Positions 1-12,700 of a stretch of 64,000 nt of DNA are shown in pieces. A model generated the notes under the pieces. The model searched no databases. It was not told the DNA's origin and saw only the letters and a list, made by a program, of their open reading frames with translations. The position numbers were made by a program, and so were the translations under genes. Position 1 is the first letter of the stretch. Each line of letters begins with the position of its first letter. The DNA is from Thinopyrum elongatum (Eukaryota; Streptophyta; Magnoliopsida; Poales; Poaceae), in the NCBI GenBank assembly GCA_011799875.1, contig CM022302.1:178118942-178182941 (forward strand), read 5' to 3'.

Positions 1-245
1 CTTGGTTTTGTCTTGAATGCTTGGTGGAGTTTGCATTTCTGCCACTAAGCCTGTGTACAGTCCGGGCAACATACGTGAAGGTTTGTTGCACCGACAGAAA
101 TCAACAAAGATAGACTGGAAAGGGCTGCAAGAGTCAAAGGAAGCTTTGTGACTCTTATGCTGGATCCGAGGAAGATCCTTGATTTCATTGACATATGGCA
201 CAAGGATCCCAACACTCCACTTCCTGACTTTAACCTAACTCCTAG
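1..245 (+). pseudogene. Element O coding fragment, upstream piece
   Basis: A short plus-strand reading frame runs from the ATG at 148 to the insertion point of A (residues near LDPRKILDFIDIWHKD). Codon use and style match the O ORF that resumes at 14001. A simple join at the target duplication does not keep one frame, so an indel probably lies near here. The protein family is not recognised. Left of 148 the frame is broken. Confidence 0.45.
241..245. repeat. Target-site duplication of element A, left copy (cctag)
   Basis: Five bases next to the TG end of the LTR. The right copy at 13996-14000 reads cctgg, one transition different. Confidence 0.7.
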
Positions 246-1422
246 TGTCGGGGGTTGGATGCGACATATGCCAAAGGATGGCTTATCATGGTGGGAGCTA
301 GTAGAACGTCGCCGGTGCCTGGAAGCGGGATGAGGCGTAGACACGAACGCCGGCGTACTTTACCCAGGTTCGGGGCTCTCCTAGGAGATAACACCCCTAG
401 TCCTGCTCTGCGGGGTCTCCGCATGATCACTAAGGCACTAGTGAGTACAAGGTGCTCCTTGAGCTGTATGCCAGAGGTAGAAGAGAGCAGGGCCGACCCT
501 CTCCTCACTCTGAATGAGTCTAGGCTTTACAGGTCCCCACCCTTTGCATGGGTGCCCTGGGGGTTTTATATAAGCCTACCCCCCAGGGGTACAACAGTCA
601 TCTGGCTGGGTGTAGGGTCCGGCGGTCAGCGTCCCTGGCCGCCGGCTTCTCTGTCGGCTGCTGGGGCCCGCCTCCTGGTGGGCCCCGCCGCCTGGTCTGG
701 CTCGGAGTCGACAGACCGCTCCTGCCACTTGCGGGTCTCATCAGCTACTTGTTGCTGTAGCCATAATGCAGATGACGCGGGCTTGGTCGGGGGGGGGGGC
801 GTGGCTACAGTCCCGCCGTCGGGTGGGAAATCACTGTAGCCATATCGTGTCTTTTCTGGTTTAATGGCGCGTGGGCTTCAAGGGAGGAGGGGCCGCTTGC
901 TAGAGGCCGGCCTCCCACCGGTCCGACTGGTCAGGCTCTGCCGCCTTCCAGTCTCTCGCTGCCTGGTAGGGCCTACCGCCCGCAGGCCGTACCGACAGGC
1001 CGTCGTGGGAACAGGGCTTCGCCTGGTAGGAGTGACGTCAAGGGTGGGGTGGCCACAGTGCCACATTGTTGGGAGATCTCTGCATGTACGGAGCACTGTG
1101 GCCACGCCGTGCCCTGGATATGGGGGGAATGGGCTATACTGTAGCCACATCCTATCTTGTCTTCTTAATGGGGGCGTAGACTTTGAGGGCGTCGTGGGCC
1201 ACCTGTTCCAGGAGCCGGCCTCTCTGGAGGCCGCCTGCTAGGAGTCGACCCGTCTTGGGGCCGTCTTCTGGTGCTTGGCCGTCCTCTGGCATCCGGCCTC
1301 ATGAGCCAGCCGGCCATCAGAAGGCGGCGCTTCATCCTTGATGCTTGAGGGGCGCAGCCGGCCCAATGTCTTGAAATGCTCAGGGACCCGGGTCAGGCTA
1401 CCCGTGGCCCATTACTCTGATA
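246..1422 (-). repeat. Element A 3' LTR
   Basis: 1177 bp, matching 12819-13995 with about 31 substitutions. In element orientation it should begin TGTCGG, but here the start has decayed to TATCAG (forward strand ..ctgata at 1417-1422). Both changes are C-to-T/G-to-A transitions. It ends in CGACA at 246. A CpG-rich body carries the TATA box near 567-574. Confidence 0.92.
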
Positions 1423-1435
1423 GTAGTCCCCGAAG
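1423..1435 (-). other. Polypurine tract of element A
   Basis: On the minus strand the bases directly before the 3' LTR read GCTTCGGGGACTAC, a short G-rich tract in the position where plus-strand DNA priming occurs. Element C has a similar tract, TTCGGGGGCTAA. Confidence 0.6.
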
Positions 1436-1772
1436 CTGGTGAGGCATCGCGGCCGATAAATCAAGAGGCCTCAGCAGCTTCCTTCTCCGAATGCTCTTGC
1501 TGAATGCTTCGTCCGCCTCCTGGTGCGCCGCCCGCAGCAAGCATGCCAAGCGACGCCAGCTAGCCGGGCCAGCCCGCCAGTCACGCGCGTGATGGGACGT
1601 GGCGGCAGGCCGGGCCCACCACTGCTGGGCCTCGGCGCGCGGGCGGATCTGCTGCGGCCGAGGTAGACGGTCACGATTCCATGCGGAGTTACTGCGCGAT
1701 AACCACGGGGCCGTGGGGTCGTGGGCGCAGTTAATCCCACGCCCCGCCCCCTTGGCTTGGTAGCCTAGGGGC

Positions 1773-1780
1773 TATAAGTA
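1773..1780 (+). promoter_or_regulatory. Putative TATA box of the antisense ORF of element A
   Basis: TATAAGTA lies 216 bp upstream of the likely ATG at 1989, between the 3' LTR and the aORF and on the aORF strand. It suggests that the antisense gene has its own promoter rather than using the LTR. Positional evidence only. Confidence 0.45.
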
Positions 1781-4161
1781 GGGGAGGAGGGGTAGCGGCG
1801 GAACGCTCGCGCCCTCCTCTCCCTTCGCCATTTTCGTCCTTCTCCTTTCCTTGCTGCCGCCGCACCTCCGCGCTCCGCCGAGGCGCCGCCGCAGCTTGCC
1901 GCCGTCGGTTTCGCTCGCCCCAAGCCTCTTGCTCCGCCGCGGTCCTCGCCTCCGCCGCAGCGCCATTTCTTCGTCTAGCTCGGTCCCCATGGCGTGCGAT
2001 AGGGGAGGGGACTGGGATTGCTCGGTCGTGCTCGAGGACCACCTTGCCTTCCTTCGTGCCACACGGCGGCTGCCCGGCGCGGGCTTCGTTAAGGTGCGCG
2101 TGCCGCCGGAGAGGGAGATTTCGCCGGCGCCGCAAGGAGGCGAGCGGGTCATCTTCCGCTTGCACTTCCTCCGCGGCTTCGGCTTGCCGGCGAGTGGATT
2201 CCTCCGTTCCTTCCTCGACTTCTACCATCTTCAGCCGCATCATCTGACGCCCAACACCGTGACGCTGCTGTCCGCCTTCGTCACATTGTGCGAGGGCTAT
2301 CTTGGCATCCTCCCCACCATCGAGTTGTGGGGAGCCTTTTTCTACACAAAACTGGGCACCTCCGCCAGGGAGAAGGCGGCCCAGTGCGGTGCCTTCGTCG
2401 CGGTGCGCCGTCCGTCGGGGGAGAATGCCTTCCCCGCCATCAAGCTGTCACAGTCGGTCAAACTGTGGCAGAAATCATATTTTTATGTGGAGAACGTCGA
2501 CCCGGCAATTGACTTCATCAACTTGCCGCCCTTTGAAGCCGGCCCTCCGGCCAAACCTCGGGCCAACTGGGGCTACAAGCCGAGACGCTTGTCGGCCTAC
2601 GCCACCGCCGCCATCAACCGGCTCCGAGTGCTGACCGGCGTGGAAGGCCTCAAGGCGTCCGACCTGCTGGTCGCCTTTGTCGAGCGCCGGGTTCTCGCGC
2701 TCCAAGGCCGGCCTCATCTGATCTGTCGGATGAGCGGGCACCGCGACCCGAGCCGGATGTGCACGAAGGACATGCCGGCTGCCGAAGTTGCCCGTATGGT
2801 GAACGAGATCTCCGACCTCAAGCTGTCGAAAGGGTCCTGGCGGTTCGGCAAGCAGCCATACTCCCGCGCCGACCCGCCGCCTGCTCCGGCGGCGGCCGCC
2901 GTGGCGGAGCCGGGTGAAGGCTATCAGCCGGACCGGGAAGTGAGCGACGTGGACGACCCTGACTTGGGGGCGGCCGCCCTTGAAGACGACGCCGCGGGCG
3001 GCGGCGACGTAGCAGGCGGCCCCGAAGAAGGAAGCGGCCTTGAGACTTGGCCCGACGATGATGACGAGGAGGACGAGCCGCGCCATGCGTGAGGCGCTGA
3101 CAGGGTGGACGTGGGCCCTTCTGCTGGGCCGGCCGCTCGAGGCAGTACGCGCAAGCGCAAACAAGGCACCGTCTTGTTCGGTAGCGTGCCGAAGAAGGCC
3201 AAGAACCCGGCCGCGGCGACTAGGCGGAAGGAGGCCGCCGCGAAGGTGACCAAGTTCCAGAAGCTTCCGAAGGCGCCTCCTATGGTGTCGGCGTAAGTGT
3301 CTTTTCCTTGTGCTTTCTTTTCTTGTTGGTTTCGTCTGAGCTTCATTGCTTTATTTTCCTTGACTTAGGGCTCCGCTCTCCCTCGAGAGGTCGGCCGCCG
3401 CCTCCATCATCGGGTCGGTGGAGACCTCTGCCACCACCCGGCGAATCGACCCACCAGCCGACCTCCGGGAGGCGCGGGAACGAAACACGCGGGAGGCGCG
3501 CGAGGAGCAGGAAGCCGCCCGCATGGAGAAGGCGAAGGCGGACAGGGCGGAAGCCGCTGCATTGAGGAGGCTGGCGGAGGCTGAAGCTGATGCCGCGGAG
3601 ACGAGGCTGGGTGAAGGAGCCGCGCGCTGTCAGGCGCCGCTGCTCGTCACTCCCTTGAGCTTCGCGCCGCCACCACCAGAGTTTACGGCGCCGACTGGGG
3701 GAGCCAGCGTCGAACAGCCGGTCATGGGGAGGGAAGGCGGTGATGTCGTCATACCGGAGGTAGTCGTGCCTCCGTCGCCGCCGTCTGGAGGAGCGCGGAA
3801 CCAACAGCCGGCTGCCCCGCCGATGCCGCCAGCCGGAAACGAGGTAGGGATTGGCCCAATTCCTGAGGCCCGCACTCCGTCGCGCCGCTGAGGCGCGAAG
3901 GCGGCTTTGGCGCCGCGACCGCTAGAAGCCGGCGCTGCGAGCTCGTCCACCCCGGATGCCGAAGCCACCAGCCCCGCGCCCGCCGAGTGGGTGCGTGGAG
4001 GCGGGACCGGCGCCTTAAACCAGGCGATCCTAGACGTCCAGGCCAAACTCCGAGCTGAGGCCACCGCTCTTCGACAGTGTAATAGTGCGTTCTTGGATTC
4101 GCGAGCGGCCATTCGGGTACGTCCTTTATTTCTTCGTCTTTGATTCTTGTATTCTCTCTGT

Positions 4162-4231
4162 GGGGGCGCGCCAGCGCACCCACTGGGTGTAGCCCCCGAG
4201 TTTCGGGCCGGCTGCTGAGCAGGCAGCTCGG
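4162..4231 (+). repeat. Intronic double-hairpin motif, copy 1, element A aORF
   Basis: Within intron 2 of the aORF. A GGGGGC arm at 4162 pairs with GCCCCC near 4192-4197. Inside is the near-palindrome CACCCACTGGGTG (4177-4189). It is followed by CCGAG and a second small hairpin (GCTGC/GCAGC). The same arrangement recurs in intron 3 and in the aORF intron of element C. Confidence 0.7.
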
Positions 4232-4394
4232 AACTTTAATTGGCAAGCTCCGAGTGCTAACTTTATCTACTATCTTCATTATAGGACTATCATAACCTTC
4301 GCGCGATCACCTTCAACTCCAACGTCCGAGAGCTGGAGCGGTGGACCGCCGACTTGTTGGAAAGCCGGAGTAAGTCTTCGTTTTCTTTCTCTGC

Positions 4395-4460
4395 GGGGGC
4401 GCGCCAGCGCACCCGCGGGCTGTAGCCCCCGAGATTCGGGCCGACTGCTGAGTAGTCGGA
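4395..4460 (+). repeat. Intronic double-hairpin motif, copy 2, element A aORF
   Basis: Within intron 3. The GGGGGC arm is at 4395 and GCCCCCGAG ends at 4433; the second hairpin follows with arms CCGACT/AGTCGG around a 7-base loop. Compared with copy 1, the second stem has changed on both arms. Confidence 0.7.
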
Positions 4461-5695
4461 CCGGATCTCCTTGGCAGCCGTACCTCTTTTTTTTTGTTGA
4501 TGGTTGATATTATTATATTTTTTTTCTTCTTCTGCTTTTGCAGAGGCCAACGCTACTTTGCAGCAGTGCCTGGGTGAGGCCAACACCGCATTGCGCGCCA
4601 AGGAGGCAGAGTGCAACGAGCTGGCCCAAGAGCGTGACCGACTGGCCAAGCAACTGACGGAGCAGGCGGAGCTTCTTCAGAAGGCCCAGAAGGAGGCAGA
4701 GGTGAAAGAGTCCAGTCTCCTTGCCGAGTTCGAGACCGAATGCTCCGCCTGGGCTGACAGGGAGGCGCTGCTAAAATCCGGCTTCGGCAGGATTGAAGAC
4801 ATAGTTGATGGTAAGCTTTCTTCTTTTTCTTTCTTTGAGCTGCCGATTGCCGATTGAGACGGTGTCTAGCTTCTGACTTCAGATTTCTTTGCTTTCTTCC
4901 TGAGCAGACTTCTTTCCTGGCCACTCTGACGCCGCCAACCAGGCTATTGAGGCTTATCGTAGAGAACGGCGAGCGGAAGGCGTGCAGATTGCTGCCAACA
5001 CCCCCCGGACTCTTAGCGAACAGCTCCTCAGCATCCAGGCCCGCCTCCGGCCGGCTCATCGGATGTTGCGCCGTCTTCAGCGTGTCGGGGCCCAAGCGAT
5101 CTCTGCCCTTTGGCCGGACATGCTGGCTCCGTGCACTCCCAGTCGGACTGCCGACTGGCTGGAGGTGGCGGCCGGCCTACTTGAGGCTTGGAAGGGTTCC
5201 TCAGCCTAGGCTGGCGCGCACCGGGCTTTGGAATTCGTCAAGGCGTGGTACCCTGGGCTAAGTCTAGCCCAGTTGACCATGTTTCAGCAGGAGGCCCAAG
5301 AGGAGCTGGTGGCGGTGGAGCGCGATCTTGTCAGACGGGCAGCGACGATCGCCGAGTACACCAACACCAACATCTTTGTTCCCGAGCTGGCTGAGGATGG
5401 TGCCGAGGCGCCGCCGGAGTGGTTCGGGCTGAACCCGGAGGATGACGAAGACTCGGCCAAGATGATCGACTCCAGCGACGAGGGGGAAGGCGAGGAGGAC
5501 GGGGAGAGCGAAGAAGATATGCTGGAGGTCGGGGCGGACGACCAGTGTCCGCTTGATCGTGCCTCAAACAATGAGCCGCGCTCGAGTGCGCCGACTGCTG
5601 CTGGAGGCAACCAAGCGGTGACTGACCAGCCGTCCGCTCCACCAATCGGCACTACCGACTCCGCCAACCAGTCGGACCCTTCTGCCGCTCCCTAG

Positions 5696-6419
5696 GTCGC
5701 CGACTTGTCTTTTATTTTCCCTGTTTTATCAGTCTCGACAAACTTTGTTAAATTCGCACAATTCCACCCACTGGGTGTATTCCAAATTCTGTTGAATGCT
5801 GGCCAAGGGCCTATTGACATGCAGATATTTTTCTACGTAAGCTGCGCTCTTGCCGAGCTCTAACTTTCCTTGCTTTCTGCTCCTTGGCTTTTTTCCTTTG
5901 CCGCCCTCCCTTGGCTGCTGTCTTGCCAGCAAAACAGCCGCTCTGCGGACTGCGGCTGGGTCAAGTACTTAGCTATTTTCGGGAGGGCAAGTACTTAGCC
6001 GACTAGAGCGTTAGTAAGATAAGTAGAAGCCGGCCGCACGGCTGCTCCACAGCCGGTCAACGAGGCGGAAGCCGGCCTGAACTATGTGCATGCTTTGGGT
6101 CCTTAGCCATTTTTCATGCGGACACCTTTTCTGCCTTTAACCCCTGCCCACCGGACAGTCGCTCTGCGAACTGTGGCTTTGGCAGGAGAAAGTTGAGGCG
6201 CCAACGCATTACTTGTCCGGCTGCAGGAAGCACCACATAGTACAAGGCGGCGAGCCCCCCGGGCTGACTGGTCGAACCCGATGCTAGGCGGAATAATGAA
6301 ATGACACATTTATAGGCGTAATACTTATTACGCAGATAAAAGAGGGTAGCCCCCGAGTTCTTCTCGAGGGACCCGGAGTCTTCGTACTTAATACAAAGGG
6401 TAGCGTGATACATACTGCA
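5696..6419. other. Spacer between the aORF and pol of element A
   Basis: The convergent 3' ends of the aORF (plus) and pol (minus) meet here. No ORF is supported. One more CACCCACTGGGTG lies at 5765-5777, shortly after the aORF stop, and a GTAGCCCCCGAG segment of the same motif at about 6346-6357. Otherwise I see no repeats or signals. Confidence 0.6.
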
Positions 6420-9400
6420 TCAACTGTAAAATCTTCGAAGGAGGTTTGCGTTCCACGGCCGCTCTGTCTCCTTGCCGGAGTCGTCTCTCTTGCGTGCTTT
6501 GGGCTTCTGAGCATCGATCAGGTAGTAGGAGTCGTTGCCCAAAACTTTGCTGATGATGAAGGGGCCTTCCCAAGGTGCCGAGAGCTTGTGCTGGCCGGCT
6601 GTTTGCTGGATCAGCCAGAGCACAAGGTCTCCCTCTTGGAAAGATCTTGGCTTGATCTTCCGATTGTAGTATCGGCGTAGATTCTGCTGGTAGATGGCGG
6701 ACTGGCTGAGTGCCAACAGCCGGCCCTCTTCCAGCAGATCGATGCCGTCTTCTCGTGCTTCTTTTGCCTCCTCCTCAGTGTACATGGTGACTCGAGGGGA
6801 GTCGAATTCTATGTCCGTCGGGATGACGGCTTCGGCACCGTAGACGAGGAAGAAGGGCGTGAAGCCGGTTGACTCGTTTGGAGTTGTATGCAGGCTCCAG
6901 AGGACGGCCGGCAGCTCATCGAGCCAACAGCCGACTGAACGCTCCAGAGGCTCGATCAGTCGGGGTTTGATGCCAGACAAGATGAGGCCGTTTGCTCGCT
7001 CCACCTGGTTGTTTGACTGCGGATGGGCAACGGACACTAAGTCCAGTCGGATGCCCTGCGTCACGCAAAAACGAGCCAAGGCGCCCTTGGCGAAGTTTGT
7101 GCCGTTGTCGGTAATGATGCTGTGTGGTATGCCATACCGGGTGGTGATGTCTGCGATGAAGGTCACCGCGGTCGGACCATTCAACTTCTTGATTGGTTTG
7201 GCTTCTATCCACTTGGTGAACTTGTCCACGGCGACAAGTAGATGAGTCATGCCGCCGCACGCTGTCTTGAATGGTCCCACCATGTTGAGCCCCCAGACGG
7301 CAAAGGGCCAGGCAATGGGGATGGTCTTGAGTGCAGAAGCCGGCGAATGTGGCTTGGAGCGGAACTTCTGACACCCCTTACATTTCTGGACCAACTCTTT
7401 GGCGTCTTCTAGAGCGGTTGGCCAGAAGAAACCATGGCGGAAAGCTTTGGCAACAAGTGATCTTGAAGCCGTGTGGTGACCACACTCGCCTTGGTGGATA
7501 TCTTTGAGGATTGCTTGGCCTTTCTCCGGCTCCACGCAGCGCTGGTACACGCCAGTGACACTACGCCTCACAAGTTCTCTGTTAACAATGGTGTATGCTC
7601 CTACCCGACGTTGCACTTGTCGGGCCGAGATTTCATCAGTCGGCAGCTCCTTGTTCACCAGAAAGTTGAGGACGGGCTGTGCCCATGAAGGTGCTGTTAT
7701 TTCTTCGACTGCCAGAACTGCTATTTGCACGAGGGCGGTTGGGAGGGGAGGCGGCGGGGTGGAGCCAACGGCGTCTTGCCGTGTTGTTGAAGTCCCCGGG
7801 CCGGGTTGTGGAATCCCCGGGCCGGGTGCGACTGCTGCAGTCCCCAGGCCGCTTGGTGAAGTCCCCGAGACGGCTGCCTCGGGGGGAGTCGGCACGAAGA
7901 TGGAGTCTGATTCTGGTGACGGCCTGATAGACGGCTTGAGGAGGTGTTGCAGGGCGACGCCGGCTGGTACTGCTTGCCGGGTGGAGCCGATCTGTGCCAA
8001 GGCATCAGCTTGCTCATTGTCATTTCTCGGCACATGGAGGAACTCGCACCCTTCAAAGTATCCACTGAGTTGCTGGGCGAGGAAGCGGTAGCTTGCCATG
8101 TTTGCATCCTTGGCGTCCCAGTCGCCTGACGACTGCTGGACCACCAAGTCGGAGTCACCGTAGCACAGGATCCGGCGAATGCCGAGTTCCTTGGCAAGCC
8201 GGAGCCCGTGTAAGAGTGCTTCGTACTCGGCCACGTTGTTGGAGGCGGCAAAGTGGATTTGCAACGCGTATTTGAGCTTGTCGCCTTTGGGAGAGGTGAG
8301 GACGATGCCGGCTCCCAGACCGGTGCGCATCTTCGAGCCATCGAAGTGCATCCACCAATGAGTGGAGTCTGGAGCTGGCGGCAGGTACTGGGTCTCGGCC
8401 CAGTCGACGAGGAAGTCGGCCAACGCCTGGGACTTGATGGCGGTGCGAGGTTGGTAGAAGATGGTGTAGGGGGCCAGCTCGATGGCCCACTTGGCCACTC
8501 GGCCTGATGCATCTCTGCTGCCTATGATCTCCGCAAGCGGGGCGGTGCAAACAACCGTGATTGGATGCTCTTGGAAGTATGGCTTCAGCTTCTTGGCGGC
8601 GAAATGCACACCATAACACAACTTTTGATAGTGTGGGTAGTTCTGCTTGGAGGCTGACAACACCTCACTCAGGTAGTACACCGGTCTCTGGACCGGCTGT
8701 GCCTTGCCGTCTTCTTTGCGTTCCACAACTATGTCTGTGCTGACCACCCGGCTGGTGGCGGCGATGTAGAGAAGCATCGGCTCCTTAGCAGTCGGAGCCG
8801 CTAGGACAGGCGGAGTGGTCAACACCTTTTTTAGCAGGAGAAAAGCTTCATCCGCCTTGTTATTCCACTTGAAAAAAGTGGTTTTCTTCATAAGCTGGTA
8901 CAGAGGAAGAGCCTTCTCGCCCAGCCGACTGATGAAACGGCTGATGGATGCCAAGCAGCCGGTGAATTTTTGCACGTCCAGCAGTCGGGTGGGCACCTCC
9001 ATCCTCTCGATGGCCTTGATCTTCATAGGATTGCACTCTATGCCGCGCTCTGAGACCAGGAAACCAAGAAGCTGGCCGGCTGGTACTCCAAAGACGCATT
9101 TCTCCGGGTTGAGCTTGATTTGAAAACGACGCAAGTTTTCAAAGGTTTCCTTAAGGTCCTCTAGCAGGGTGCCATGCTTCTCCGTCTTCACCACGATATC
9201 GTCCTCATAGACATGGGCGTTCTTGCCGAGTTGCTTGAGGAGACACTTCTGCATGCAACGCTGAAACGTGGCGCCGGCATTCCTCAAGCCGAACATCATG
9301 GTCAGGTAGCAGAAGGCTCCGAATGGTGTGATGAAGGCGGTCTTCAGCCTGTCGGCTGGATTTAGTTTGATCTGGTGGTACCCTAAGTATGCATCCAAAA

Positions 9401-9791
9401 AACTCAACAGCTCGCATCCGGCTGTGGAGTCTATCACTTGGTCAATTCTTGGCAAAGCAAATGGATCTTTGGGGCAAGCTTTGTTGAGGCTGGTATAATC
9501 AATACACATGCGCCACTTCTTATTCTTCTTCAGCACAAGGACCGGGTTGGCTAACCATTCTGGGAAGAATACTTCCATAATGAAGCCCGCTGCTAGAAGC
9601 CGGGCTATTTCTTCTCCAATGACTCTTCTCTTTTCTTCCGACAGGCGGCGCAAGGGCTGCCTGACTGGCTTGACACCAGGTCGGGCATGTAGCTTGTGCT
9701 CGGCGAAATCCGTCGGAACACCCGGCATGTCTTTAGGGGACCATGCAAAGATGTCCCGATTCTCACGGAGGAAATCGGCGAGCTCGCTTTC
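6420..9791 (-). pseudogene. Element A pol: reverse transcriptase, RNase H, integrase
   Basis: A continuous minus-strand frame of about 1100 codons follows an in-frame TAG at 9792-9794. Order: RT (VCIDY-type palm, LDAYLGYHQI, FGLRNAGATF), connection, archaeal-type RNase H (HFDGS, EYEAL, GDSDLVV, QADALA), integrase with an HHCC finger (GECGHH..CKGCQKF) and a DDE core (TDNGTNF, QVERANG), and a C-terminal domain ending LLRRFYS. Two active-site oddities: the RT box reads YEDD (9198-9209) where YxDD usually has a hydrophobic residue, and the first integrase Asp in GLDMVGP is Asn (codon 7284-7286). The protein would be inactive even though the frame is open. It acts in cDNA synthesis and insertion. 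Confidence 0.93.
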
Positions 9792-9794
9792 CTA

Positions 9795-12700
9795 GTTGCT
9801 GTCAAGGTTTGCACCAATGACAGCGTACCTCTCCGGGTGCTCCGGGTCCAGGGTATCTTCTTTGTTTCTTTCGCCGGCTTGAACGAGCCCTCAGCTTCTG
9901 GCTCCTTAGGTTCTGGCTGCATTTCCGGCTGCTTGCCTGCCATTGCCACAACCCGGTCAAGGAGCCTCCTCTCGGCGGCAATCATGAGGGACTCGGCCAG
10001 CCGACTGCTGGCAGCGGCACAAGCGACAGACTTCTGGTAGTCACCAGCCACGGTGATGATGCCCTTGGTGCTCGGCATCTTCATCTTGAGATAGGCGTAG
10101 TGGGGGACCGCCATGAACTTGGCCAGGGCGGGCCGGCCAACCAACGCATGGTAGGGGCTTTCAAGATCAACCACCTCGAACTAGATTGGCTCTCGGCGGA
10201 AGTGATCCTTCTCTCCGAAAAGGACATCTATCTTGATCTTGCCGATCGGCGAGCAGGACAGGCCAGGCACAATGCCATGGAACACAGTCCGGATGGGCTG
10301 GAGCTGTTTCTCTTTAATGTCCAACTTCTCCATGGTGTCACGGTAGAGGATATTGATGCTGCTGCCGCCATCTATCAGAACTCGGGAGAAATGAGCGGCC
10401 CGCCTCTCCGTAGCGAAGGTGGTATCCAGCACCAGGGCATAAGAACCTGGAGCAGGCATCACCTCCGGGTGGTCAGATCGGCTCCAACTGATCGGCCTCT
10501 CCGACCAATGCATGAATTCCAGGGCTTTAGAAGCGACAACGTTCACTTCCCGGCGCTGTTGACGCTGGTTGCGCCTGTCGTCAGTCACGCTGGTGAAGAC
10601 GACGTAAGCTCCGTGCTCTTCAGGGAACTCATCTTGGATCGCTCCGACTGGCCGAACCGCCGGCTGCTGGGGCGGCAGAGGCGGCGGGCCAGCAGGCGGA
10701 GGAGGCAGGAGCCCGTCGCCCTTGGCAATCCTGGTGAGCCAGTGGCACTTCCGAGTGGCGTGGTTGGACGGCTTCGCGCCGCTGTGAAACTTGCAGGGTG
10801 CATCGAGAGTCTGCTCGTACGAGAAAGCGGGCAACTAGTTGGGCTTGCCGCCCTTCTGACGCTTGGGAGGAGGCTGTCCTTCCGGCTACTGGTCTTCAAC
10901 TGTCGCCACCTACTGGCTTGTAGAAGCCGGTTGTGGTGCCTTGCGCTTATTGTCGTTTTGCTGCTGCCGCCGATTGGCATCACCAGCCGGGGCCCGAGGA
11001 GCTTGAGGGGCCACTCTGCCGGATGCATCAACTTGAATCTCCGCCTTCATGGAGGAGTCGGCCGTGGTGTACTTGTCCGCTATGATCAACAACTCGTTGA
11101 GGGTGGCCGGCTCGTCGCAGAGGAGTTTGTGCTTCAGCAGAGTGCCTTCCCTGCACCCGGCTGTGAAATACTCAATGGTCTGCACCTCATGCACGCCCTC
11201 GCAGGAGTTGCGCAGCTCGGCCCAGCGCGTGAGGTAGTCGCGAGTCGACTCGTCGGGGCCTTGGACGCACAAGGAGAGCTGGCGAGGCTTGGGTGGCCGC
11301 TTGTACGTGCTGGTGAAGTTGCGGTTGAAGGCTTCGGGGAAATCAACCCAGCTATTGATGCTGCGGGGCTTCAGGCTGTTCAGCCACGTCCGGGCGGTGC
11401 CTTGGAGCATGAGCGGAACATACTTCATGGCAACGCGCTTGTTGCCGTTCGCGATGCTGACGGCCGTGGAGTAGTCGACCAGCCAGTCTTCCGGCTTCAC
11501 GGAGCCGGTGTACTTGGGCGTATCTCTTGGGAGGGTGAACCCTTTGGGGAAGGGCTCGTCACGGATGCGGGGGCCAAAGCAAGGCGGATACAATGCGTCT
11601 TCTTCTTCTAGCGCCAGGGACCGGTTGAGGCGGTTGATCCGGTGGCGGGCGTCGTTCTCCCCGATTCCTTCTCGGCGGCCGAGGCGGTCGCCGAGTGTCG
11701 GGTGGTCAACAGGCGCCGGGGAAACACGTCTCTCCCGGTGCGGGGGAGGCGGACGACCGTCCCGCCGTTCCACTGCTTGTGGGCGGCCGTCTTGGTCGTG
11801 CTCGATGGAGATGCGTGTGCGGCTGCGGCTTGCAACCGGCTCTGGGCCTCTTCCGTCGCGGGCGCCGTCTGTTGGCGTCCGGGAGGTCGCGCCATGCTCT
11901 CGGCGAGGGGGAAGGTTCCCGGCCTGTAAGCCGGGTTCCATCATGCGGCGGCCGGCTTCCTGCTGCGCGGCAGCCGCGTCGATGAGCTGTTGGACGCGCT
12001 CCGTCATGCAGCGACGCTCATCGCCCTCCAGGCGGTCCAGTTCTTCCGCCGCCGCCTGGGTGGCGCGCAAGTTCTCCATCGGCGTGGCGTAGACTGGGCG
12101 GTCGGCCCCCAACATGCTGGCGATGACTGCGCCACGCTGTCAAACCGTGCCCGCGCGGCTGGGCTCGCCAGCAGCTGGCGTGCCGCAGACGGCGTGGTCG
12201 ACCTCGCGGTGGTAAGCCTCGGTGAGGCGTCTCATGGCCGCCAACTTGTTGGCGCTGTCGAGGAGCGCGACACGGCATGCTTCCAGCGTTTCACCGTTCG
12301 CACCGGGTGCTATGGGCGCGGACAGGTTCCGCATTGCCGCCTGCAGCGGATCCTGGCCACCTCCGCCAGAGTGCTCACCATGCTCGATGACAAGCACCTC
12401 CGTGACGGTGCCTCCGCCACCGTTCGCGCGAGGGAGCGGTTCGTCGTAGACCACCACGCTGGTGGGGAATGTGTTGAGCGACGCCGTGTCGGAATCGACA
12501 AGCATTGGGTCGGTGGAGCCAACCGACTCCAAGTCTGCAGCAGGCTCGCTGCCGACATGGAGCCGGTCGAGGAGGCCGACGAGGCGGCTCTCAGGGTCAT
12601 CTGTGCCCGCGTCAGATACGGGCTTGTTGGGAAGGCGAATCTTGCCAACAAGATCGGTGAGGCGACTTGCCTCGCAGACGACCTCCACGCTGTGCAGCGC

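Larger units (their letters stand above)
1989..5695 (+). pseudogene. Antisense ORF (aORF) of element A: gypsy-type transposon domain plus coiled coil, five exons
   Basis: Lies opposite to gag-pol. Exons read by eye are 1989-3292, 3369-4116, 4285-4369, 4544-4810 and 4908-5695; every intron starts GT and ends AG, and the phases join exactly to 1064 codons. Three internal stops remain: TGA 3090-3092, TGA 3889-3891, TAG 5207-5209. Residues about 40-290 resemble the 'putative gypsy type transposon' family (Pfam Transposase_28, from memory), with FLRGFGLP..FLRSFLDFY and NTVTLLSAFVTLCE segments. Exon 1 then becomes acidic, exons 2-4 are Ala/Glu/Arg-rich coiled coil, and the tail is acidic. An ATG at 1851 is in frame, but 1989 better matches C and F. 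Tat elements such as RIRE2, Grande and Retand are known to carry antisense ORFs here; the function is unknown. Confidence 0.8.

Noticed and set aside
7721..8512. 263-codon minus-strand ORF overlapping A pol
   Set aside because: Second frame over the RNase H region; the pol frame carries the motifs.
10100..11611. A 503-codon plus-strand ORF opposite gag of element A
   Set aside because: Shadow of the GC-rich gag frame; no counterpart opposite the gag of C or D, no motifs, and the true reading is the minus-strand gag.
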